From contig PAHO01000014.1 in assembly GCA_002705085.1 (NCBI GenBank), positions 45,399 to 109,398 on the forward strand: DNA of 64,000 nt, given 5' to 3'. The notes below the pieces were generated by a model that did not search any database, was not told the DNA's origin, and saw only the letters and a list, made by a program, of their open reading frames with translations. The stretch is from Phycisphaerae bacterium. GTDB lineage: Bacteria; Planctomycetota; Phycisphaerae; Phycisphaerales; SM1A02. Position numbers and translations under genes: made by a program. Shown in pieces: positions 23,881-36,100 of the stretch; within the stretch, counting starts at the first letter, position 1; each line of letters begins with the position of its first letter.

Positions 23881-26739
23881 CTATTTGGCCTCAATCCAGG
23901 TGGCACCAATTGATGAACCCGCCGTGATCGGAACCTCCAAATCGGGCATGGCCCCCGCCATGGCCTGCACCACGAAATCACGCAAAGCCTCCGCCTGACC
24001 GCTGGGACACTCCAAGACCAATTCGTCGTGGATCTGCAACAGCAAACGCGCTTCGGGGAAGGCTTCCGGCAAGCGACGGTGTACGTCCACCATCGCCACC
24101 TTGATGAGGTCGGCGGCAGAGCCCTGCACCACGGTGTTGATGGCGTACCGCTCGGCCCGTTGACGCAGCATGGGGTTCCGCTGATCAATGCCTTCAATCG
24201 GTCGCCGCCGGCCCAATATGGTTCGCACGTACCCCGTGTCTCTGGCCTCCTGCACGCACGCGGCAAGGAACTGGTCAATCCCAACAAACCGAGCCTTGTA
24301 GTCGTCAATCACCTGCTGCGCTTCACCGGGCGAGATGGCGTGGTTCAACCGCCGGGAAAGACCAAAGGCGGTGATGCCGTAGACGATGCCAAAGTTGATC
24401 ATCTTCGCCGTCGAACGCTGGGTGTCGTCCACCGCGTCCGGGGCCACATCAAACGTCTGCGAGGCCACCGCAGTGTGGATGTCGGCTCCCAACTCGAAAG
24501 CCTCACGCAACGCAGGGTCACCCGAAAGATGGGCCAGAATGCGAAGCTCGATTTGCGAATAGTCCGCCGTCACCAAGAGGTTGCCTTCGTCGGCCACAAA
24601 CGCCCGGCGGATTTCCCGACCGACGTCGGTACGAATGGGAATGTTCTGCAGGTTGGGATCACTGCTGGACAACCGACCGGTGGAAGCAACGGCTTGATGG
24701 AAGGATGCGTGAATCCGACCCGTGGCTTCACACACGTGCTCCGGCAGCGAAGCCAAGTACGTCCCCACCAACTTGGTCAGTTGTCGGTACTCGATCACCA
24801 ACGCCGGAATAGGCGTGTCGACTTCAGGGGCGTCACGAAGCTTTTCCAGCACTTCCAAATCCGTGCTTGGGGTCCCGCTCTTGCCCTTCTTGATGGGCTT
24901 CAAGCCCAACCCGGGAGGATCCGCGTCCACCGCATTGAACAAAGCAGCCGAAAGTTGTTTGGGTGAATCTGGATTGAAGGGATGCGGCGCATGCGCGGCC
25001 ACTTCGGTGGCGATTTCGTCAATCCGGTCCTGCAGACGGACTTGTTGCCGTGCGAGTTCTTGGAGATCGACCCCGATGCCGTTCCATTCCATCTCGGCCA
25101 GCACTTCCACCAAGGGCAACTCAACCTCTTGAGCAAGGCGATCAAGATTTTCCGAAATCAACTTGGGCTGCAACAGATCATCCAAACGCAAGGTGGCATC
25201 GGCATCTTCGGCGGCGTAATCGGCAGCCGTGTCCAAAGGCACTTCGGCAAAGCCGATCTGGGATTTGCCTTTGCCAATCAACGCCGAGATCGGCGTCATC
25301 TCCATGCCCAAGAGGCCCAGCGACAAAGCATCAAGACCATGACTGCTTCGGGTGGAATCCAAGAGGTACGAGGAAATCATGGTGTCGCCAAAAGGTCCGA
25401 CCACGTCGAAGCCGGCACCACGCAAGATCTGAAGGTCGTACTTGAGGTTGTGGGCCACTTTGCGAATGCCTTCTTTGGCAAAGACAGGTTGCAAGATCGC
25501 CAAGACTTCGGGCAATACGAGATGGTGCGATGCATCAGGCGAGTCCACCGGGATGTACACCGCCTCCCCTGCCTTGGTGCTGAACGACAACCCCACGAGT
25601 TCAGCCTCCCGGGCCCGCAAACTTGTGGTTTCGGTGTCAAAGGCAAACCGCTCCGCCTCCAGCAGTTCTTGGGCGTACGCCTTGACCTCCTCGGCAGTGC
25701 ACAAGCAGCGATAGTTCCCCAGAGATGCTCTCGGCGCTGTGGTTGCTGCTTCGGTGTCCGCGGACCCGAACAACCCACCGTCGATGGGGTCAGGGGCGGC
25801 CGAGCGTTTGCGTGAAACGGGAGCAGCTTCGGTGACTGCATTCTCAGGTGTGGATGCTTCCGCACCGGCCAACTCACGGAAGGAACGGGGGTACGTGTTG
25901 AACCCAAGTTGGCGGCACAGGCCATCGAGCCCTTCAAGGTCAATCTGGCCAGGATCAAAGTCGGCATCATCGAGAGCAAAACCCGTGTCCAAATCCCGCT
26001 TGAGGTCCACCAGCTGTCGAGCCAAAGCAGTGGTTTCCCGGTGCTCACCGATGGCTTGCATCTTTTTGCCTTTGAGACCGGGCAGCGCTTCGTACAACCC
26101 ATCCAGATCACCGTGCTCGATGATGAGTTTGGCGGCCGTCTTGGGCCCAATCCCCGGCACCCCCGGAATGTTGTCGGCGGTGTCACCCATCAAGGCCAAG
26201 ATGTCTCCCACCATGTGAGGCTCCACCCCTTCGGTCTTGAACACATCCGACGGGGTCACCAACGCGTCCTTCATCGCATCAAACATGTCCACCTGCGGCG
26301 AACACAACTGGGTGAGATCCTTGTCGCGGCTGGCAATGCGGATGGCCAAGTCGGCATGGTCCGAAGCGCACTGGGTGATGATCGAGGCGATGGTGTCGTC
26401 CGCCTCCACCCCTTCAAGACCGAACACCGGGATACGCATGAGACGCAAGAGTTCCAAACACCGTTCCACCTGAGGACCAAAGTCTTCCGGAGCTTCGTCT
26501 CGGTTGGCTTTGTATTCGGGATACAACTTGGTGCGGAAGGTTTCGGTATCCCCCGCCGCATCAATCACCACCACCAACTTGGTGGGTTGGTGCGTACGAA
26601 TCATGTTGAGCAAAGTCCCGGTGAAGCCATACACCAAATGGGTCGGCTCCCCGGTCACTGGGCTGGTCATGCCTCCACGGATCGCGTGATACGCCCGGAA
26701 GAAAGCCGCGTGGCCGTCAACAATCCAAAGTCGGTCCAT
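23881..26739 (-). CDS. polA: DNA polymerase I
   Basis: The protein has 952 residues with all three domains. A 5'-3' exonuclease occupies about 1-290 (GIGPKTAAKLI helix-hairpin-helix). A 3'-5' exonuclease at about 335-530 keeps its acidic residues (FAFDTETTSL, NLKYDLQILR, YAAEDADATLRL). The polymerase has motif A LVTADYSQIELRILAHLSGD, motif B RSTAKMINFGIVYG and motif C LLQIHDELVLE. Phe is kept at the motif B site that discriminates against dideoxynucleotides. It fills gaps in repair and removes Okazaki primers. It is followed by the tRNA-Asp gene. Confidence 0.97.
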   Translation of the reverse strand: MDRLWIVDGHAAFFRAYHAIRGGMTSPVTGEPTHLVYGFTGTLLNMIRTHQPTKLVVVIDAAGDTETFRTKLYPEYKANRDEAPEDFGPQVERCLELLRLMRIPVFGLEGVEADDTIASIITQCASDHADLAIRIASRDKDLTQLCSPQVDMFDAMKDALVTPSDVFKTEGVEPHMVGDILALMGDTADNIPGVPGIGPKTAAKLIIEHGDLDGLYEALPGLKGKKMQAIGEHRETTALARQLVDLKRDLDTGFALDDADFDPGQIDLEGLDGLCRQLGFNTYPRSFRELAGAEASTPENAVTEAAPVSRKRSAAPDPIDGGLFGSADTEAATTAPRASLGNYRCLCTAEEVKAYAQELLEAERFAFDTETTSLRAREAELVGLSFSTKAGEAVYIPVDSPDASHHLVLPEVLAILQPVFAKEGIRKVAHNLKYDLQILRGAGFDVVGPFGDTMISSYLLDSTRSSHGLDALSLGLLGMEMTPISALIGKGKSQIGFAEVPLDTAADYAAEDADATLRLDDLLQPKLISENLDRLAQEVELPLVEVLAEMEWNGIGVDLQELARQQVRLQDRIDEIATEVAAHAPHPFNPDSPKQLSAALFNAVDADPPGLGLKPIKKGKSGTPSTDLEVLEKLRDAPEVDTPIPALVIEYRQLTKLVGTYLASLPEHVCEATGRIHASFHQAVASTGRLSSSDPNLQNIPIRTDVGREIRRAFVADEGNLLVTADYSQIELRILAHLSGDPALREAFELGADIHTAVASQTFDVAPDAVDDTQRSTAKMINFGIVYGITAFGLSRRLNHAISPGEAQQVIDDYKARFVGIDQFLAACVQEARDTGYVRTILGRRRPIEGIDQRNPMLRQRAERYAINTVVQGSAADLIKVAMVDVHRRLPEAFPEARLLLQIHDELVLECPSGQAEALRDFVVQAMAGAMPDLEVPITAGSSIGATWIEAK

Positions 26740-26748
26740 GGTCTGATG

Positions 26749-27366
26749 CTATTCGGAGCCTGCCAACCGCGTTCGGCACATCAAGACCAGTCCGGTCTCT
26801 TCAAACCGAACCGCGTCCACCACCACCGTTCGGTCGTCCTGCAAGGGGATGCGTTGGGGAAAAGTGATCTTGCTTGGAAGTTCACTCCAAGAAGACGCAG
26901 GAACCGGCAACAGTCCCCCCACCCGGGATTGCACCAACTCCAGCTCGGTACATGGATCAGACCCTTGGGGCCCTTGCCACTTCATTTCCAACCAGCTCCA
27001 GCCAGAGAACCCCAACGTCAGCACTGGCGGTGAGGCGTCCCCCTGAGCGTGCACTCGAATTTGCGGCGTTCCCAATGCATTCAGCATGCCAAGATCGTCT
27101 TCTGACTCCCGTTGCAACCAGGGTCGCAGCCGTTGGGCCAAGAAAGCATTGCAGGAAGACACGTCGAGTGTCAGTTCCCAACGCTGATTCTGATCGCGCA
27201 GGGTGGTCAATTGGTCGACGACGAACTGCTCGAAGCCTTCACCAGCCCCGGTCGCATGCCGTCCGGGCTGGTACCAACCGGGTGGTGTCCGCAGCAACAG
27301 CCACCCTGAAAACAAGGCCAAAACGATCGAACACCACAACCACCAGCGGCGGCGGGGTTGGCTCAC
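26749..27366 (-). CDS. Hypothetical membrane-anchored protein
   Basis: The protein has 205 residues: a basic start (MSQPRRRW), one membrane anchor (about 9-27), then a soluble domain with a helix (GFEQFVVDQLTTLRDQNQRW) and beta strands. The pattern resembles DUF2140/YpmS-type anchored proteins, without certainty. The ATG overlaps the stop of the upstream FKBP gene by 4 bp, and polA follows 9 bp downstream, so the three are probably one transcript. Confidence 0.68.
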   Translation of the reverse strand: MSQPRRRWWLWCSIVLALFSGWLLLRTPPGWYQPGRHATGAGEGFEQFVVDQLTTLRDQNQRWELTLDVSSCNAFLAQRLRPWLQRESEDDLGMLNALGTPQIRVHAQGDASPPVLTLGFSGWSWLEMKWQGPQGSDPCTELELVQSRVGGLLPVPASSWSELPSKITFPQRIPLQDDRTVVVDAVRFEETGLVLMCRTRLAGSE

Positions 27367-28460
27367 TCGTCGACCACCTCAAGGAGTTCGACGTCAAAGA
27401 TCAAAGTGGCACGGGCCGGAATGCTTCCGGGACGGCCATTTTCACCGTAAGCCATGCCGTAGGGGATCACGAGTTTGCGTTGGCCACCCACCTTCATGGA
27501 GCCAACCCCTTCGGTCCACCCTTTGATGACTTGCCCCAAACCGAACTCGGCGGGCGTGCCGCGGTCGACTGAGGAATCGAACTTGTCGCCATTGACCAAA
27601 TATCCGGTGTAGTGCACTTTCACCCGGGCGGTGGGTCCGCTGGGCATGGGGCCGTCCCCTTCGACCATGTCGTAATAGACAAGGCCCGACTCGGTGATGT
27701 TTTTCTCAACCCCGCCGAGGTCCATACCAGGCAAGACGTCAGGAACCATTTCGTAATCGGGCCGTTCCAAACGCTCGAGGTCACACACGATCAAGGCATT
27801 GGCCGGAACGTTGATGGACGGTGCACCTTGAGGACCAAAGGCTTCCGATGGTGGGATAAAGCACTTCATCGTTGATCCCACCGGCATACGCTCCAGAGCG
27901 GTTTGCACCCCGGGCACGAAAGAGGACGAAACCGAACGGAGTGGGAACTCAGGAGCAGCGCCACGCTCACGGGTATCGAACACCTTGGTGCCATCATTGA
28001 GATACAAGGTTGCGTGGAATGAAACCGTGGTTTCGGCAGTGGGACGTTCGCCCTCACCTGGGTTGCCCATGATGAATTTCACACCGTTGGCCGCATCTTG
28101 AATCTCACCGGTCGCCTCGTTTCCTGGCCACCGTGACGAAGCCATTGGCGTGAATGGTTCGCACGTCATGGGGTTCACTGGAACCACCATCCGGCGGCCC
28201 TCGGCGTACACCACCACGTCCAAATGATCGTGCCCATCGTGCAACGTCCACTTCGCGGAATGGGCAATGCCTCCGGTTGCTTTCTCAGCGGCTTGAATGG
28301 CCGCGATCAATGTGGGCTTGCTCCGCAAGTTGGATTCAACGGCGGCAGGGTCTTCGGGCATGGAAGCCCAGTTTCGGTGTCCAGAGTGGTCTTGCATCAT
28401 GGGGGCTACGGCAATGGCAGAGGCGGTCAGAAAAGCGGCGATGGCGATGGGCTTGGGCAT
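27363..28460 (-). CDS. Exported tandem FKBP-type peptidyl-prolyl isomerase
   Basis: The protein has 365 residues. A signal peptide (about 1-20) precedes a region at about 50-100 that looks PepSY-like (LIAAIQAAEKATGGIAHSAK). Then come two FKBP domains. The first (about 125-232) is degenerate. The second (about 260-362) has the usual VKVHYTGYLVNGDKFDSSVD, VIKGWTEGVGSMKVGGQRKL and IPYGMAYGENGRPGSIPARA. It would catalyse proline isomerisation during folding of exported proteins. The first domain has lost several active-site residues and may be structural. Confidence 0.88.
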   Translation of the reverse strand: MPKPIAIAAFLTASAIAVAPMMQDHSGHRNWASMPEDPAAVESNLRSKPTLIAAIQAAEKATGGIAHSAKWTLHDGHDHLDVVVYAEGRRMVVPVNPMTCEPFTPMASSRWPGNEATGEIQDAANGVKFIMGNPGEGERPTAETTVSFHATLYLNDGTKVFDTRERGAAPEFPLRSVSSSFVPGVQTALERMPVGSTMKCFIPPSEAFGPQGAPSINVPANALIVCDLERLERPDYEMVPDVLPGMDLGGVEKNITESGLVYYDMVEGDGPMPSGPTARVKVHYTGYLVNGDKFDSSVDRGTPAEFGLGQVIKGWTEGVGSMKVGGQRKLVIPYGMAYGENGRPGSIPARATLIFDVELLEVVDE

Positions 28461-28537
28461 GGTTGCTCCTGAAGTTCAGTGAAGGTGAAGGCTAGGCCAT
28501 CTGTACGCCACCGGGGTCTTTTGGAGCGAAGGAAGCG

Positions 28538-28568
28538 AAAAAAAACCGCGTCGACGGGCGACGCGGTT
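28538..28568 (-). terminator. Intrinsic terminator of atpD
   Basis: A perfect 10-bp stem (28544-28553 with 28559-28568) has a 5-nt loop and on the minus strand runs into a T8 tract (A-run at 28538-28545 on the plus strand). It lies just past the atpD stop at 28590 and before the FKBP gene, so atpD is transcribed alone. Confidence 0.92.
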
Positions 28569-28589
28569 GAAGAAACAAAGTTCTGAAAA

Positions 28590-30541
<1,952 letters not shown>

Positions 30542-30545
<4 letters not shown>

Positions 30546-30931
30546 CCCGCGATGACATCATGGAAAAAGTGGTTGAAGTCTTGGAAGACGCGCTGGGCGC
30601 GGATCCGGAAGACATCGTGCCTGCCGCGAGCCTGACGGCCGACCTTGATGCCGAGTCGATTGACTTCTTGGACATTGTGTTCAAGCTTGAACAAACCTTT
30701 GGCTTCAAAGTGGCCCAGGGTGAACTCTTCCCCGAGAACCTCACCGACAACGAAGAATGGGTCCAAGGGGACGACATCACCGAAGCAGGCATGGCCATGC
30801 TGCAAGAAAAGTTGCCCCACGTTGATTTGTCCCCAGTCATCGAGACCAAAAAGGTCTCCAAACTGGCCGGCATCGTGACGGTCGATTCCATTGTGAATTT
30901 TGTCGAGCGCAAGCTCGCTGCCGCAGGCTGA
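30542..30931 (+). CDS. Acyl carrier protein with an internal insertion
   Basis: The protein has 129 residues. The phosphopantetheine site is Ser39 in LDAESIDFLDIVF, and helices before and after match ACP. Ordinary ACPs have about 78-85 residues. Here roughly 45 extra residues (EGDDIT-type acidic stretch through LSPVIETKKVSK) separate helix II from the final helix (TVDSIVNFVERKLA). It is sandwiched between two dehydratase genes and overlaps the first by 4 bp, so it probably carries the substrate for both. Confidence 0.88.
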
Positions 30932-30938
30932 TTCGAAC

Positions 30939-31433
30939 ATGCGTTGGAACTGGATCGACCGAATTCTCCGGCACGATCCGGGCGAGCGTCTTGACGCCAT
31001 CAAAGTGGTTTCCCTCAGCGAAGACCATTTGCATGAGCACTTTTCTGACGCGCCCTGCATGCCCTCCTCGCTGATGATCGAGGGCATGGCCCAGACCGCC
31101 GGGATCTTGGTGGGCGCCATCTCCAATTTTGAGCGCCGGGTGATTTTGGCCAAGATCGCCCGGGCTGAATTCAGCATCGACGCGTACCCCGGAGATCAAA
31201 TTCGGTACTCCGCCACCCTCGAACGCATGGCCGATGCGGGGGCGAGCACCAAGGGGAAGGTGGAGATCCGCCGGGGCGATGAACGTGAATTTCAGCTCGC
31301 AGGAAAAGTGGACCTCTTCTTCAGTCATCTCGATGGCGATCGCGCACCTGAGGACTTGCCGGAAGGCAACTTCGTCTTTTCAGACAACTTCAAACTCCTC
31401 CTCGACGGGTTTGCTGACAATCCCGCATCTTGA
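30939..31433 (+). CDS. Hotdog-fold beta-hydroxyacyl-ACP dehydratase (FabZ-like), second copy
   Basis: The protein has 164 residues from the ATG at 30939, 7 bp after the ACP stop. The active-site segment is EHFSDAPCMPSSLMIEGMAQ, keeping the His and Glu pair although the loop differs from FabZ (SDAPCMPSS for PGxPVMPGV). The start WNWIDRILRHDPGERLDAIK is typical of planctomycete hotdog proteins. It ends the three-gene operon. The altered loop suggests a different substrate or a non-dehydratase role. Confidence 0.8.
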   Translation: MRWNWIDRILRHDPGERLDAIKVVSLSEDHLHEHFSDAPCMPSSLMIEGMAQTAGILVGAISNFERRVILAKIARAEFSIDAYPGDQIRYSATLERMADAGASTKGKVEIRRGDEREFQLAGKVDLFFSHLDGDRAPEDLPEGNFVFSDNFKLLLDGFADNPAS

Positions 31434-31511
31434 ATCCACGAGACAGAGGTCACTCCGGAACGTCCGAGAACCATTCTCACTTCAACCGCCCCGATGGCGA
31501 GGGAAAAAAGA

Positions 31512-31539
31512 CGGCCCCGTCGCAAAGCGAGCGGGGCCG
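31512..31539. other. Strong hairpin between the hotdog operon and coaD
   Basis: An 8-bp GC-rich stem (31512-31519 with 31532-31539) is extended by a further 4-bp inner stem (31520-31523 with 31527-31530), with one unpaired base. An A6 run precedes it on the plus strand and no T tract follows. It sits 79 bp after the operon stop. It may end the operon transcript, but by sequence it looks like a minus-strand terminator with no minus-strand gene to end. Confidence 0.5.
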
Positions 31540-31676
31540 ATCCAGGGGGGGCAAAGATGGTGTTCGATCGGGGCCATATCAGACTTCCGAGAACGATCTA
31601 ACATGTCTTTCAATGACCTTTCGACAAGTGAAACTTGGCGGTTTCAAGGTTTTTCTTCACTTTTCTCACCCTGAAT

Positions 31677-32210
31677 ATGGAACCCAAAATGGACACATTT
31701 CCCCGAACGGCGGTGTATCCGGGCTCTTTTGACCCGCCGACCAAAGGACATCTTGATGTCCTCCAACGAGCCACCGGCCTCTTTGATCGCGTGGTGGTTG
31801 GCATTGGTCGCAACCCGGAAAAAGATTCTCTTTTCACTGCTGAGGAACGCGTGGAGTTGATGAACGCCCTCCGACCTGATGGCTTTGACGTCGTGGTAGA
31901 GGCGTACGAAGGATTGACGGTGGACTTCGCCAAGAAGCACCAAGCGGTCGCCCTGATCCGTGGATTTCGAACGATGTCGGACGTGGAAAGTGAATGCCGA
32001 CTGGCGATCGCCAACCGAACCGTGGCCGACTTGGAAACAGTGCTTATGGTTGCGGCCCCAGAACATGCCTTCACCAGCAGCCGTTTGATTCGTGAAGTTG
32101 TCGGGCTGGGAGGTGCATTGGATCGACTGCGTGCTTTTGTGCCTGAAGTGGTCCTGGATTGTTTGGCAACCAAGCAGACCGAGCTGCAACAGCGGATGGA
32201 AGAATCATGA
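31677..32210 (+). CDS. coaD: Phosphopantetheine adenylyltransferase
   Basis: The protein has 177 residues from the ATG at 31677; an ATG at 31689 with GGA upstream gives 173 and is equally likely. The nucleotidyltransferase motif is AVYPGSFDPPTKGHLDVL (T/HxGH type), with LIRGFRTMSDVESECRLAIA for pantetheine binding and EHAFTSSRLIREV near the C-terminus (ISSS-like). It makes dephospho-CoA, the next-to-last step of CoA synthesis. The stop overlaps the next gene (ATGA). Confidence 0.95.
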   Translation: MEPKMDTFPRTAVYPGSFDPPTKGHLDVLQRATGLFDRVVVGIGRNPEKDSLFTAEERVELMNALRPDGFDVVVEAYEGLTVDFAKKHQAVALIRGFRTMSDVESECRLAIANRTVADLETVLMVAAPEHAFTSSRLIREVVGLGGALDRLRAFVPEVVLDCLATKQTELQQRMEES

Positions 32211-32926
32211 CCCCCCCACCTGTGCAACTGGTCTCGCTGGGTTCACTCTCGGCCAACTTGTTGTGGAACGAGCAACATGCGGTGAGGACCGGACATGCCA
32301 CGTGCAGTTCGATCCTTCAAGACGACAGCCATACTTTGGTCAACCCCGGGCTGCCGCCTGCGGCCATGGCCTCTCGACTTCACGAACGAACAGGCCAATC
32401 ACCAGACACCGTGCAAAAGGTGTTTCTCACCTCCGTTGATGCCGACCACGCTCGAGGCCTTGAGGCATTTCCATCCGCAACTTGGTTGGCGTTCCCCCCA
32501 GAATTGGAGGCCGCCCGCGAGCGTGCTGAATCGGAGCGTGATGCCGCGGTGGAGCATGGCGATCACGACCATGCGGAATCTTTGGCACGACACCTCACGG
32601 CTTTGGAGCGCATCGTTCCCACCGAAGAGGGGCCCACCCCCAGCATTGACCTCTTCCCGTCCATTGGCGTCACGCCAGGGTGCTGCGGTCTGCTGCTGCC
32701 CCATGAGGGACGAACCATTTTGATCGCTGGAGATGCGGTTGCCAGCGAGGCCCACTTGTTGGCTGGACAAATCCTGCCTTGTCCAGATCGGGAAATGGCC
32801 CAAGCCTCGTTTGCGGAAGCGGTCGAGATTGCGGATTTGATTGTCTGCGGTCGGGATGGCTTGATTCCATCCCCCGGGCGGGTTCCCGAATCAGCCGGAC
32901 CGGGTCATACTCTGCCTCCGGTGTAA
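32207..32926 (+). CDS. Metallo-beta-lactamase-fold-like protein with degenerate metal site
   Basis: The protein has 239 residues. It follows the MBL-fold order: SSILQDDSHTLVNPGLPPA, then VFLTSVDADHARGLEAFP, IGVTPGCCGLLLPHEGRTIL and IAGDAVASEAHLLAGQI. The HxHxDH motif is reduced to SVDADH and the later TPGH histidine is Cys. A central charged helix (ELEAARERAESERDAAVEHG) is inserted. Binding of two metals looks doubtful, so it may be a pseudo-enzyme or bind a single metal. It is translationally coupled to coaD and followed 9 bp later by a tRNA gene. Confidence 0.72.
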   Translation: MTPPPVQLVSLGSLSANLLWNEQHAVRTGHATCSSILQDDSHTLVNPGLPPAAMASRLHERTGQSPDTVQKVFLTSVDADHARGLEAFPSATWLAFPPELEAARERAESERDAAVEHGDHDHAESLARHLTALERIVPTEEGPTPSIDLFPSIGVTPGCCGLLLPHEGRTILIAGDAVASEAHLLAGQILPCPDREMAQASFAEAVEIADLIVCGRDGLIPSPGRVPESAGPGHTLPPV

Positions 32927-32935
32927 CTTCCCAGA

Positions 32936-33009
32936 GGGCTGGTAGCTCAGCGGCCTAGAGCAGCCGACTCATAATCGGTTAGACGTGGGTTCGAATCCCA
33001 CCCGGCCCA
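32936..33009 (+). tRNA. tRNA with anticodon CAT (elongator Met or Ile2)
   Basis: A complete 74-nt cloverleaf: acceptor GGGCTGG/CCGGCCC, D arm GCTC/GAGC, anticodon arm GCCGA-CTCATAA-TCGGT (anticodon CAT), T arm GTGGG-TTCGAAT-CCCAC, discriminator A, no encoded CCA. The paired G1-C72 rules out the initiator. The AGCAGCCGACTCATAATCGG arm resembles tRNA-Ile2 (lysidine-modified), but elongator Met cannot be excluded. Confidence 0.93.
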
Positions 33010-33133
33010 TTTCCTCTTTCCGGCGAAGAAAGGTTCTCCGCACAAACTTTGGGGAACCCGACCCAAAGCGTCGATCCATCATGTACAACCCGTATCGGAT
33101 GCGGAGCATCCGAATCCGTCCAAGGAGGGACGC

Positions 33134-36100
33134 ATGGACCGACGCCAAACCCGGGGTTTGATCGCATTGTTTGCGGTCTTGAACATTTTTTGCTGGTACA
33201 TCTTCACCAGGCCGACCAGTTTGTGGCTTGCCGAACAAGGTCTGCAAGCTGAAGTCCCTCCCCCACCTGACATTGAGTTGACCCAAAGCTTTTCCCGCTC
33301 GGTTTCCCCAGGGCGAGATGTGCTGTACTTCAGTTTTTCCGAAGCGGTGTATCCAGAAGCGAGTCTCGACAGAGTCCCGCTCCCATTGGAACCCTTGTTC
33401 GAGTTTTTCCCACCACTTGAGGGTGCCTGGACGGCCACCACTCCGAACCAAGTGCGTTTTCAATTGGCCGATCCGCTTCCGCCAGCCCACGGCTGGACCG
33501 CCAAGTTGATCAAAACCACCAGTGAAGACGGGAGAGCCATCACCGTCCCGACTGAGATTGGATTCCAATCCACCTCTCCCAACGTCTGGAGTGTGCATCT
33601 GGATCACATGACCAGTGAGGATGTGCATTTGGAAATCCGCTTCAACCAGCCAATTCCAACCGCTGAGTTGAAGGATCGAATCAAAGTGACGTCACTCTTT
33701 GACAACACAACGCTCCCCGTCAGCCTGGACGTGACCGAGCCGCAACAAAACCATTTGCTTACGGTCCCCCTTCCCGACGCTGGAAAGTTGAGAGTCGAAA
33801 TTGAATCGGGATATCTGGGAACCTTGGGTCCCGTCCCCGCCAAACAATCCTATGCGTCAACGGTCGACATCCCCGCCGGCCTGCAGTGCCTTGACGCTTC
33901 CTTCCGAGGCAAACTCACCGAAGGAATGCGCATGGTTGTTCGATTTAGCGGAACGCTAAAACCCGGCCAGCCACTCGACTTGTTGCAAGTTGAACCTGCA
34001 GTTGATTTGACCAGCAAACGCATCGAGGATGGCCGTATTGTTCTTCGCGGGGCATTTGAAGCCGGCCGAGAATATGAGGTCAAGATCCCCGAAACGCTGG
34101 TGGACCAATGGGATCGAGTCTTGGGTGAGTCGCCAACTCGGGTGGCCACCATGCCCGAATGGTCTCCCGAACTCTCGATCGTTCATGGTGGGGGCATCCT
34201 CTCCCCCAAAGGCCGTCTGGAAGTGGATGTTCGCACGGTGAATATCCAACAACTCCGGTGGGAAGTGCAGCGGCTCTACCCAAACAACGTGGTTCCGTTT
34301 CTCAACGGTTCTTGGTACCGGAAGTGGGATTCCACCAGCCGCACCTTGAAGGAAGGCATTCTGCAGTGTGATGGTCCTCGCAACGAAGTGTTGGACCACG
34401 TGCTTCCACTTCGGGAACACTTGGAAGAACCCATTGGGATTCACCGCATTGCCTTGGCCGACAACGATCGGCACTCTTGGCACCGCACATCGGCCATGAT
34501 CAGCATCACCGATCTGGGCATGCTCTACAAAGCCGAGCGGGACCACCATGCGGTGTTGATCCACTCCATCTCCAGCGCTGAGCCCATGCCACTGGTTCGG
34601 GTCGAACTGCGTTCCTCCAAGAACCAAGTACTGGGGGAAGCCTTCACCGATGAGTCAGGTTGGGTTCGGCTCCCCAAAATGCCAGACCATCCTGACGGCC
34701 CTGGCTTTGTCTTGATCGCAGAGAAGGAAGAAGACCTTCAATTCATGAGACTGAGCGCCGCAGCTTGGTCAGCGCCAGATCCAATCGCTGGTGAACGGTC
34801 TTTTGTGGAAGGATACGAGTGCTTCTTGTACCCCGAGAGATCGATGTACCGACCGGGTGAACCAATGCACCTGACTGGGGTGGTTCGAGATCGAGAAGGC
34901 GCTATCCCCCCGAGCATGCCTTTGGAATTGCTGCGCTATGGCGCGGACGGGAGACTGCTGAGCACCACTCCCGTCTCTGGCTTCAGCGATCAGGGCATCT
35001 TCCAAATTGAATTGAGCACGGATGCCTTGGATCCCACTGGACAAGAAAAGCACGAAGTCCGAATTCCTGGACTGACAAGACCAATCGGGAATGCGGCTCC
35101 GTTTGTAGAAGCCTTCGAGCCAGTGCGTCTGAAACTGGAAACCACTGTCCCCCCGCTGGTGCAAGAAAACACGTTGGATGTTGCGGTCAAAGTCTCCACG
35201 CTTTTTGGCGGCGTGGCCGCAGATCTGCCCATCCGAGCCCGTGGACAGTTTCGCCCCCGAAGTTACACCTCCAGTCGATTCCCCGACCACCGCTTTGGTT
35301 TGGTCGATGACGAACGAACAAGTCAAAAACTGCAGTCAAAGCCAACCGTCTCGGATGCCAACGGAAACGCTTTCCCGAGCTTGAACCTGGATCCAAGCCT
35401 GGGATACGGAAAGATCCAACTGACCGTCAGCGCAACCCAGATCGGTGGCCGGACCGTCAGCGACAACCTCAACACGATGTTCGATCCGATTGGGAAGCAA
35501 CTTGGTCTTCGCAGGAGCACATCCACCGGCTCCTTCGATACCCCAATCGAATTTGATTGGGTGGCCCTGGACGCCATGGATGAAGACCGGCCCACCACCG
35601 AACCCAGCATCACGCTTCAGCGTGTCCAGCGTGACTGGGTCCGCCGATTGATCCGCGACAACTGGCGCTGGGTCCGAACCACTCGGTATGAAGATGCTCA
35701 AGCCGCCGCCGTGGTGGTAGAGAACAATGCCAGCGATCCGACGCTGGCGAGATCAGCGGGCACCTTTTCTGTTTCATTCCTGGAATCTGGCGAATGGCGG
35801 GTTCTGATTGAAAGCGAGGGCCAGAAGGTTGCGCACAACGTGTACATCACCGCACAGGATGGACAAACCCAGACCCCCAATCCTCTATTGGTTGAACTTC
35901 TCCCGACGAAAGAAACCGTGGGGGCCGGTGAAACCATCCCCGTGGTCATCAAAACACCTTCGCCAGGACAACTCGTCCTGACGTTGGAGTCTGACAAGGT
36001 TGACTGGACAACCAGCGTGGCCATGTCGGGGACAGAAACCACCGTGAACGTTCCCGTGCCCGCAAACGCCCGCGGCAGCATCCACCTGCTCGCGGCATTG

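Noticed and set aside
25909..27033. 374-residue plus-strand frame (and 24028-24966, 24982-25815)
   Set aside because: Antisense shadows of polA, which is complete with all motifs on the minus strand.
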